NCBI GenBank assembly: GCA_035610365.1
Contig: CM069434.1
Coordinates: forward strand, 123,374,895-123,438,894
DNA from: Aquatica leii
Taxonomy: Eukaryota; Arthropoda; Insecta; Coleoptera; Lampyridae
DNA length: 64,000 nucleotides
Direction of reading: 5' to 3'
The translations under genes and the position numbers were made by a program. Of this stretch, positions 56,131 through 64,000 are shown in pieces. How positions within the stretch are numbered: position 1 is the stretch's first letter; every line of letters starts with the position of its first letter. The notes beneath the pieces are model-generated. The model was not told the origin of the DNA. It ran no database searches and was given only the letters and a program-made list of their open reading frames with translations.

Positions 56131-57753
56131 AAAAGGTGTACCCGGCACTCAAGAGTGGTCAATTCCTCAATTCAAATTTTAAAAAATTCTATTCTAAGAT
56201 CGAATGTTTGTGCGTAAAGGTATTTAAATTGATCTGAAATATATTATTTAAGGATTTGGTTTTAAAAAACAGTCAATTTGTAGAACATTGAGAAAATATG
56301 GAAATTTAATTCCTAATAAACATTAATGAGAGTAGTAATATAATCAAAAATAAACGTGTGTAATAAAAAAAACTATAAAACCGACGATAGACATAAATTA
56401 ATTAAACATAAACGTCTACAGGTTATAAATAAAATCAAATGTTTTGTTTAAATTGTACATAGATGCAATATATGTAAATGCAGTGTTTACAAACAAATTT
56501 ATTTAACTTGTATAGCATTTAAAATAAAATTCGAAATTATTGTTTGTGCTTTTAATACAAAAACAATCCATTTTTCCAGAAATATTCGTATTAACAAAAG
56601 TTTTACATGAATCAGACAATTTCTTGTGATTGCTAGAAACGATTTAAATATAATTTTATTCAATCCAGTATACAAGCAGTAATGCAAGTAATGGACCGAA
56701 TATAAAATCCTTGACCTCAGCCTCATGGATCTGATTAAATCTTTTTTCTCAAAGAGGTCTTAATGCTAATCTATTTATAAGCAGCTTTGCAAAGGTTTTG
56801 ACTTGCACAACGTTCTCACGTGAAAAACAACATTTTCACGATTTATTTAAATCTCACTTTTTCCTTTGGTAACCTTAGAAATCATTAATCTACGTTTGAA
56901 TTACACAAGGACCGTTTTAACTTGGACAAATCGTTATACTACATTTCATTTTGACACAGTCACACACACGCGACTATTTTTAAAAGCTTAAAATTGAAAT
57001 AGCTTTTATTCAACTGTCCGTACACAAATGGTGTATTTTTTCTTTATATTTTAAGTTTTATTTTAAGAATTTATTTAGGCGTCTGTGCTATTGAAAATAT
57101 TAAAAAGAAATAAATGACGAAGTGGTTTTGACGTTAACTTAATTGGTCCTACTCAGTTTATTAACCCTTTTATAAACAAAAGGTGCATTGTACCAGCTGG
57201 ACGCGCATTTTCCAGATTTGATTACATCGATATTCCAAATGAAAATGAAAGAAGTCGAGAATAACATCGTTAGCGTTTTACATCCTTAAAGAGTCTGACC
57301 ATTATTATAGTCATCGGCTTGATGGATATAATAATCTCATTCTTATTATGAGATTCAATTATAATTACAATGTATTATAAAAGCGTAGGATTATTACACG
57401 ACGTGCTTTGCGGTTACTAAAATAGTCTTTTTTCTATTAACTAACCGAGATTATTATTTTTATGAACCAAACCAAAACATTTTCTAGAAATTCATTAAAT
57501 TAAAAAATTTAATATACTAAACAAGTTTCTTTAGAACCTCATTAAAATTAAGCAAATTTGTATTTTACGTCTATGGTATAAATATTATTTACAAGTTAAT
57601 GCGTTTAACTTCTAAAGTTGCTGGAATTAGTAATACGCATCTAAAAAATCCTTTTTATAAAATATTTCAAGTATTTTTATTATTAGTACCTATAAAACTT
57701 GTGGAAATGCAAAAGACCGAAAAGCGTATATAAAATCTAAACGAGTTATGTAC
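56131..57753. other. AT-rich sequence, no gene recognised
   Basis: No sustained coding motif. The short minus frame at 56499-56726 is unrecognised. Confidence 0.35.
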
Positions 57754-57756
57754 TAA

Positions 57757-58383
57757 AGGCTCCCTTTCACACGCCAACATGTTTGCGCAAACTACGTTGA
57801 ACAAACCGAAATCTCAAACATGTTGGAGTCGACGTATGTACTTTAACGCTCAAACAATTTAGCACAAATTATACAGTTTTGATCAAACTCCTGCATTTTT
57901 TCGATAATAATTTCGTAAGCTTGGGATTTCACATTACGGTCATTGTATTCTTTCGATTTAATTTTTCAAAGGCACGGGAATGATCTGTACAGTTTGATAT
58001 ACTCGGTCAAGAACTGTTTTTTTTTTCTTCATCATCGTCATACAGTGAATTAAAAGTAATCGTTATTCACTGGCACACACTACAAATTTTTAATTTAGAT
58101 ACAACAGCATGGAGCGTAGCAGACAAAACGTGGGCAACATGTGCAAATAGAACCAATGCGCAGGTGCTGCGTGTGACAACTGCAGAAACCGGTTTGAATT
58201 GCGCTTTCACGCTCAAACCAGCGCACCAACCTCAAACCAAAAATCAAAACCGAACAGATTTGCCCAAACCAATTATTTTTGTATGTACAAACAAAATGTT
58301 TGCTCTTTCACGCACAAATTATTGCGCAAATCGGTTTGTTTAACATAGTTTGCGCAAACATGTTGGTGTGTGAAAGGGGGCCT
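57757..58383. mobile_element. Harbinger-like MITE with TAA target duplication
   Basis: The ends are AGGCTCCCTTTCACACGCCA (left) and, inverted from the right, AGGCCCCCTTTCACACACCA, continuing as AACATGTTTGCGCAAACTA in both. TAA flanks each end (57754-57756 and 58384-58386). The 627-bp element codes for nothing. Several inner sub-repeats of the type CTTTCACGC-CAAA make the centre internally symmetrical. A 3-bp TWA duplication plus G/C-rich ends suggests PIF/Harbinger. Confidence 0.8.
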
Positions 58384-59221
58384 TAATAGAGATAAAAAGT
58401 TGTTACTCAATAAAAAATAATTAATCATGATTACTTGATAATTTATGTTTATGTTCAAGAAACTACTAGCAATATTGATACCAAACCTACACATAAATGG
58501 TTATAAAAGTATGATTAAAAAAGACAAAATAAAATGGTTGATGTTAAGATAAATATCCACCTGTAATATTAGTTACTTAATTGTTTATAACAGGAAACAA
58601 TAACAACTACTACAGTATATGTAAATGTATATATTAAATAATAAATATATATTATATTGTATATAAATTAAATCAAAATGTTTTGAAGAAACAACAATTA
58701 AAAACTTACTGAAACTCATCTAAGTTATGTAATGTGATTACCAAAACATTTAGTTTTTAGTTAGTTGCCGATGACTTACAGAATAATAAAAAAATGTTTT
58801 TGCGCTGCCAACATCGCAAACGCGAATATTCGTTCATTAGTGTAGTTACGCAGGCCCGCGCCTAACACTTTTGGGACCCTTGCGCAAATTTAAAATAACG
58901 CTCCAAATTTGTATTACGTTTATATGTGAGTACAGATACGGATTAAGTTAGGTATTATTATCCACTATTGGAAAATAATTTTAAAAAGTATTTTCATAAA
59001 TTTATTTTCATTTTTATATTTTACAAGTACAAGCCATAAGCTATACAAGTATTTTTTTGATTGAGGTACATAAAATTTTTGTATTTTAGTTTCAAATGTA
59101 ATATATGATACAAAAGCACAAGAAATAAACAAAATATTTAATACATTAAAGATACTCGATTATATATCACAAGACGAAACTGAGGTTAATATCCAGGTAT
59201 TAGGTGTTATTAATATTTTAG

Positions 59222-59964
59222 CTAAGCGAATTGAGCTTTTCGTGCTTTAATTTTTGCAAATTGTTTAATTAACTCTTCAGTGTCTAATTCTTTTAGCTGG
59301 TCCGTTTCTATTGAAATGATAGCAAGATTACTTAGTCGGTTTTGCCCAATGGTCGATCTTAAATAATTTTTTGATTTTGATAAAGATCGTTCTGCGGTAG
59401 CAACAGAAACCTGCATTGTTAATTAAATACGAAATATTATGCTCGTATTAGGAAAAGAATCCACTAAGTTGTTAATTGTTATATAATTTAAAGTTTTTTC
59501 TGGAGACGTAATAACTTTTTCATCAAAATTGTGTAAATATTGCAATTCTTTAACAAGTTCCACAACAGTTATGTCTCGTTCATTGCTAGTTTTGTCGTTT
59601 AATGAATTTTCAACTTTTTGACATAATTGTAATTGTTGGTTTTCAGAATAACTTTTAGATTTATCAATATTCCATAAAAACTCGAAATTGTTAGAGTAAG
59701 AAGAAAGTAATTGGAATTTCTCATCTACGGATGTTATGATTACATCTAGAGCATTAAAAAAACTATAAACTTTGAACTTTAAAGTTTCGTCGTGGATCGG
59801 TTCATCGTCACATTCATAATCAAAATGTTTTTTTTTATTTTTCGCGGTCTTAGACCTTTTTGTTTTTTGAATTTAGGTTCTATGTCTAGATGCTGTTCTT
59901 TAGCATCAATCAATAGATCATTGAAACCTTTATCGGAGCGATAAGCCTTCAAAACATTATTCAA
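59222..59964 (-). pseudogene. hAT transposase C-terminal part with dimerisation domain
   Basis: Frames from 59964 give VLKAYRSDKGFNDLLIDAKE and LDIEPKFKKQK, then KFKVYSFFNALDVIITSVDE-like text, and finally QVSVATAERSLSKSKNYLRS with TIGQNRLSNLAIISIE and FAKIKARKAQFA. The last block is the hATC dimerisation domain (A-x-AERSFSKLK, then R-L-NxLAxLSIE), ending at the normal C-terminus. Some frameshifts, one stop before QVSV. Confidence 0.82.
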
Positions 59965-61233
59965 ATTATTTAATGATTACAACACTGAGCAACATCAAAG
60001 TTCGGTTTTTGAATAATTTTACTTAAGATGGTAACTTTATTTAAAATATTTGTTATGTAAATTGTTCACATTTTTATCAATCCATACTCCATTGAATTAT
60101 TCGTCTTTAGTTTTACCGTCAGATGGCATACAATTACATTTATATTATTTACCTGATTGGTGCATTTTCTGAAGTTCACTTGTTGTCAACTTTCTAAACG
60201 TGCACCATTTTCGATGTGACTTGAAACCTCCATAATTTCTATAAAACTCGACTTATTCGGATATAAAGTAGATGTTTTAAATAACTGTGTGTCGAAGACC
60301 TCTGCTATCTGCTGACATTCACCAGACGTATTCCTTTACGGATATTTGGACTTCGAAAGTACCACGTGTGCCGCATCGTTGCTTAATTGACGCCGGATTT
60401 GACGGGTACGTACTTACGCATTTGCTATACTTCACTATTATCTGATCCCTTTTTTTTGTCACTAATTTTGGGTATTTGCTCTTAGCGTTTTCTACTTGGG
60501 TTGATCTACTTTCTGTCAATTTTCTACGCCATTCTTTAATCGCTGTAGAGCCGCATCCATCGATCCGGGTTTCCATATCAATCAACGTCGAGCTGTCATC
60601 TCTATTTACATCGATTTATGGTAAACCAAAGAAATCCAATATCAACGTATTGTACTAGCTTAACTTAAATTCATTTCACTTCAATACCGTCAATTATTTA
60701 TCTTTTAACTGTTAATTAACTTGCCCGCTGAAATTATTCATTCCAGTAAATACTCATTTTTCTTATTACAGTTACAATTGTTGATGAGTTTGTAAATCAT
60801 ATTTACCTTAACTCTTTGTTTGTTTATTCAAATATAACTTAATCACTTAACTTTAGCATTCGAACTTGTTGGTACTCAGTAAGTAATTAACGTATGCATT
60901 ATAGAGACCAACTTATTGTCTATGGTCCCACTTGTTATTACTTTTCCATCTAGCTCGCATCGCTTCGGCCAACGTTACTTGCGCAAGGAAACTACACCGA
61001 AGGATAATTATTAAGGTAATATTGTTTTTTTTACTTAATTGCTTGCGCACCTCAAGTAAATCGAATCCTAAATAATTTGCAACTATAACATAACTGACTC
61101 TGAATATTTTGTTTAATATTTTCAATAAGGTAAATTAGATTCAATAATCCTCATTATACGTCGTTCCTATTGTAATAATTGTTATATTACCATACACCCT
61201 CCGGGTACATATTTTATTTGTCCAGCTTATATT
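59965..61233. other. Inserted sequence of unknown origin within the hAT
   Basis: The hAT protein text stops near 59965 and resumes near 61830. The intervening DNA left of the mariner has no recognised family. The minus frame 60585-60319 (about 88 residues, basic, two Cys) is unplaced. Confidence 0.3.
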
Positions 61234-61235
61234 TA

Positions 61236-61677
61236 CGAGGGGGTACCCAAAAGTAACCGGAATAGCATTGCCATGGGTGAAGCTTTTGTAGTACGGGTTT
61301 CTGCCGCTAGGGCCTGCCTAGCGCAACTCGTCGCCAGTTCAGTGCCGCGCGGGCCGTTGACCTGCCACGTTCGTCACTAGTGATCGTTTTTGTTTTTTTT
61401 TTGTAAAAGGAGTTGTTCACATGGAGTTTGTTCCCCCAGGTCAGACTGTCAATCAAACCTTTTATTTGGAAGTGTTAAGAAGATTGCGCAACAGTGTTTG
61501 TCAAAAAAGACCCGATTTGTGGCAAACAGGTGACTGGTTCTTCCACCACGACAACCGCTGAGACAAATGTATTACTTCTAATGGAGAGTATTTTGAAGGG
61601 GATAAGGTTGTTTTGTAAATATTTGTAAATATATAGCATTTAAAAAATAATTTCGGTTATTTTTGGGTACCCCCTCG
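61236..61677 (+). mobile_element. Internally deleted mariner
   Basis: Terminal repeats CGAGGGGGTACCCAAAAGTA (left) and, inverted from the right, CGAGGGGGTACCCAAAAATA, flanked by TA (61234-61235 and 61678-61679). The 442-bp copy keeps a GC-rich 5' part, a mid-transposase piece and the C-terminal end. It is far shorter than an autonomous mariner and depends on transposase in trans. Confidence 0.92.
61421..61618 (+). pseudogene. Residual mariner transposase frame with deletion junction
   Basis: The frame from 61421 reads MEFVPPGQTVNQTFYLEVLR, then CQKRPDLWQTGDWFFHHDN, ending at the second catalytic Asp of the DD34D-type domain (HHDN). It then passes directly through TGA (61559-61561) into CITSNGEYFEGDKVVL, the usual mariner C-terminus. 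Roughly the last third of the catalytic domain, including the third Asp, is deleted, with the frame kept across the join. Confidence 0.85.
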
Positions 61678-61829
61678 TATGTTACCATTTAGTTTGTTTT
61701 TTTATTATAATTTAATTAATCCTATTTTTGCGTATTTATTTCGTCGTTCATTTCTACGCTATCAGTTGTTTCGTACTTGCGACTGAACGCTTTAACCAAC
61801 CAAGTCCGTAGCCCACCCTGAATATTTGC

Positions 61830-62454
61830 CTACTGGTACTGAGCCACCGTGCCTTAGCATTTTAAATTTTATTACCACCAAAAGTTACCGTAACATACTA
61901 TACCACAATATAAAAATGCAAATGAACTCAAAATTTTGCAATTTTTTGGCTAACGATGCAGCCAAATTTTTTTACGTTATTTTTAAAGTTTCCTTTCGTT
62001 ATTTCAAGCAGAGCATCATAAACCTCCTCAAGTTGATACCTTAAAGGAATTATTGCATCTATTCTACTAGACCATCGAGTATTTGATAAAGGTTTTAAAG
62101 TTAAATTTGTTACATTAGATAAATTAGATTTTAGAATTGACCAGCGTTTAGTAGAAGCTGAAAAAAATACAAACAGTTCTTGAACTAAAGAAAAAAATTG
62201 ATGCTCAAATTATTTGATTTTACGGCATCATTGACGATTAAATTTACGGTATGATTGCAACAAGGAACAAAGAAAGCTCGCGGATTGAAAACCAAAAATT
62301 TTTTTGGTAGACCATTATGCCTACCACGCATATTTGCTTCATGGTCGTAACCCTGACCCCGCAAACCGTTGATATTTAAGCCTTCTTTCTCTAACGCCGA
62401 CAAAAGGAATTTTGTCAAGCTTTCACCCGACACATCCTCTATAGGACAAAATAA
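61830..62454 (-). pseudogene. hAT transposase central part (after the LTR)
   Basis: From the LTR boundary: EDVSGESLTKFLLSALEKEG, then LRGQGYDHEANMRGRHNGLP (catalytic-region Asp in GQGYD) and FNPRAFFVPCCNHTVNLIVN (CxxH-type block). It continues with LVQELFVFFSASTKRW, then SNTRWSSRIDAIIPLRYQLE (RW motif), and FICIFILWYSML. All are DUF4371/hAT hallmarks in the expected order. One frameshift lies near 62185. Confidence 0.82.
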
Positions 62455-62903
62455 TGTAACGAATTTATTACTTAAAAACTAATTTATTTAAAACGATTAA
62501 AACTACGTTTACTTATTATAGAAATATGTATACTTTTAAATGAACCGAACTAATTAAATCTAATAATAAAAACACTTACACTAATTTATGTATAACCGTT
62601 GTATAACACTTAAGATAAGATGAGATAACGTTCTCGGATTTCACACTGTAAGTCGCGTTCACTCGATTTATTTAAAACTCCGCACGTGCTAATTAATCAC
62701 TTATTTATCTTCACGTGCTTAATCTTCTCAATACTGCATGCATTCACATTCCAGCAATAACTGACCTACGATTTCCATCTTCGGCTTTTATAGACATCAG
62801 CGAATTCTTCTCGATCGTTCCTCACTTTTCGCTATATTTTCTAGAAACTAGATAACAGTTCTAGAAGGCTCTTGCATTTGCAAGTAATTTCTCGGACGTT
62901 TCA
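62455..62903 (-). mobile_element. Solo LTR of HSE-bearing family, copy 4, inside hAT gene
   Basis: A 449-bp LTR (plus ends TGTAACGAAT and CGTTTCA) flanked by ATAA at 62451-62454 and 62904-62907. It lies inside the hAT transposase frame between EEHFLL and FCPIEDVSG. HSE-like text: TTCtcGAtcgTTC at 62808-62820, TTCtaGAAaC near 62838, TTCtaGAAggcTC near 62860. On minus, a TATAAA box near 62790 and TCAGTT initiator near 62765. Confidence 0.92.
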
Positions 62904-62907
62904 ATAA

Positions 62908-63917
62908 TAAAAAATGTTCTTCTATACTAATTCCCGTGCTCTTTAAATTAACAAATCTTATACAAACCGAAATTTGTTTTTGGTGACTAGAGTCAGGAGT
63001 GCAGTCTAATAATACGGAATAATATTTTGCCTTTTTGGTTAGTTCTAAAATTTTGGATTCGATATTTTCACCAATCAAGTTGATTACTTCATTTTGATTT
63101 TATCGCCGAGACAGTTTTTGTGATCTTTTATTTGAGAGCGTTTTGTATGTTTTGACGTAATCGGGTCGACTTTGGAAATCATTTCTATGCATTTTAAAAA
63201 GTTACCATTGTTTTTCTTAAACTACTTATTCCTACTTCCACGAGAAGCTAAATTTTGCTGACCTAAAAACTGAATCACGTAGAAAATTCTATCTATAACA
63301 GCTTGCCAGTATTTAGTTTCTCGGTTTATTACATTTTGAATTTCAGAATCAATTATTTCATTTTTATTAAAACGGTAAGAAAGATCTAGTAATTTTAGAA
63401 CATTTTCGATATGTAGCTTGCTCTTTTGATGAATGTTTAAATGTTCACTTAAATGCTGCCAGTCATTCTAACCAGATTCATTACTAAGACGAACAGATTT
63501 CAAATCGCTGTCATTAAGAATTTTGCAACACAAGCAATAAAGTGATTTTTTTGTTTTGGAATACAACAACCAAAAACGCTCAATTTTTTCTTTGTTCGGT
63601 AAAATTCTAAAGAAGTAACGATTGGAAAACTTACGTCTCAACTTCGAACTATCTCTCGGATAAATATCCTTTTTGTTTTGATAATGAGCAGGGCCACGTT
63701 CTACTAATTCTTGTATTATATTAGGGCGTAATTTCTTTGGCCATAGTGCAGCATATTTCGAAAGTTGACTCATATTTTCCCTTCTGGTAATTTTTAAAGG
63801 TGTTGAATTCTCATTATAAGCAAAACTTGAAGATGTTGGTGGACTGTTTTCTAGTAGAAGTACAGGTTCAGAATATTGGGATTCAGCTGTATTATTGTTG
63901 TTATTAATATTTGGCAA
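62908..63917 (-). pseudogene. hAT transposase N-terminal part (before the LTR)
   Basis: The frame 63917-63468 holds SKYAALWPKKLRPNIIQELV, RGPAHYQNKKDIYPRD, RFWLLYSKTKKSLYCLCCKI, a TTF-type zinc finger as in ZMYM1-like hAT proteins. After a stop, HLSEHLNIHQKSKLHIEN and REIKYW-like text, IQFLGQQNLASRGSRNK, NNGNFLKCIEMISKVDP, and finally YYSVLLDCTPDSSHQKQIS with VCIRFVN (DUF4371 core, first catalytic Asp) up to the LTR. Interrupted by a few stops. Confidence 0.8.
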
Positions 63918-64000
63918 AGTATACTCGGGTTTTGAAAAATTTTGTCATGGTTTTCTAGTTCCTTCCTCTCTTTTTCTTTTATTTGGCAAATTTTGGTATC

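Larger units (their letters stand above)
58851..64000 (-). mobile_element. hAT transposon (ZMYM/DUF4371-type), split by later insertions
   Basis: CAGGCCCGCGCC at 58851 looks like the left terminus, and the right end lies beyond the window. On minus the transposase begins near 63917 and ends at 59222. Inside it lie a solo LTR (62455-62903, exact target duplication) and, between about 59965 and 61830, extra DNA including a deleted mariner (61236-61677). Removing the LTR and one TSD copy restores an uninterrupted frame across the junction, showing the LTR landed in a readable gene. Stops elsewhere show it is now dead. Confidence 0.8.

Noticed and set aside
1-64000. CRISPR array, bacterial operon, rRNA gene or prophage
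   Set aside because: No regularly spaced short repeats, ribosome-binding sites, rRNA motifs or bacterial gene families were seen; all content fits a repeat-rich insect genome.

Overview
The window looks like nuclear DNA of an insect: strongly AT-rich, almost no intact coding sequence, and dense in fragments of many eukaryotic transposon classes. I infer an arthropod, probably a beetle or similar insect, from the families present: Bel/Pao, Ty3/gypsy and Ty1/copia retrotransposons, Penelope-like elements, LINEs, mariner, pogo/Tigger and two kinds of hAT, plus two multicopy protein families that I associate with arthropod and cnidarian genomes. I see no bacterial operon, CRISPR array, rRNA gene or intact tRNA gene. 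Host coding sequence is limited to two candidate exons: a GC-rich terminal coding exon at 33.33 kb and a signal-peptide first exon with a clean splice donor at 35.46 kb, both on +.

Layout: 0-1.5 kb, decayed Bel/Pao gag-pol (minus). 2.34-2.79 kb, solo LTR. 4.4-4.6 kb, gypsy integrase tail relic. 6.05-7.76 kb, near full-length pseudogene of an uncharacterised multicopy family. 8.18-8.90 kb, a 331-bp tandem repeat in which each unit carries a complete hammerhead ribozyme, followed by an inverted copy. 8.96-9.29 kb, LINE RT relic. 10.1-13.3 kb, Penelope-like element A (minus) with a mariner nested in it. 13.66-16.70 kb, large foldback element with tRNA-like modules, hit by a hAT element. 19.4-19.9 kb, pogo/Tigger relic. 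20.7-22.25 kb, Penelope-like element B. 25.8-29.1 kb, gypsy gag and pol fragments around an LTR-like block. 29.55-32.6 kb, LINE on minus that lacks its 3' part. 33.3-35.6 kb, host exon candidates. 36.6-40.5 kb, ancient diverged repeat array. 42.5-44.2 kb, copia (minus). 46.5-46.8 kb, LINE tail. 50.8-55.7 kb, two more solo LTRs, a second LTR-like block and a relic of a multicopy gene. 57.8-58.4 kb, Harbinger-like MITE. 58.85 kb to the end, a hAT element split by a solo LTR and carrying a deleted mariner inside its span.

Two signals stand out. First, the 331-bp repeat at 8.2-8.7 kb encodes two copies of a 44-nt minimal type I hammerhead ribozyme with every core residue in place and a three-base-pair helix III; this is the architecture described for metazoan retrozymes. 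It lies near Penelope-like elements whose own 3' flanks carry hammerhead-like cores (10.11 and 20.72 kb). Second, one LTR family is present as four solo copies, each with an exact 4-bp target duplication, and each carries heat-shock-element-like arrays just upstream of a TATA box and initiator. That points to a possibly heat-inducible retrotransposon lineage.

Most features are relics. The reading frames given are those that keep family motifs and are usually broken by stops or frameshifts. All identifications come from reading translated motifs by eye; no database search or folding program was run.
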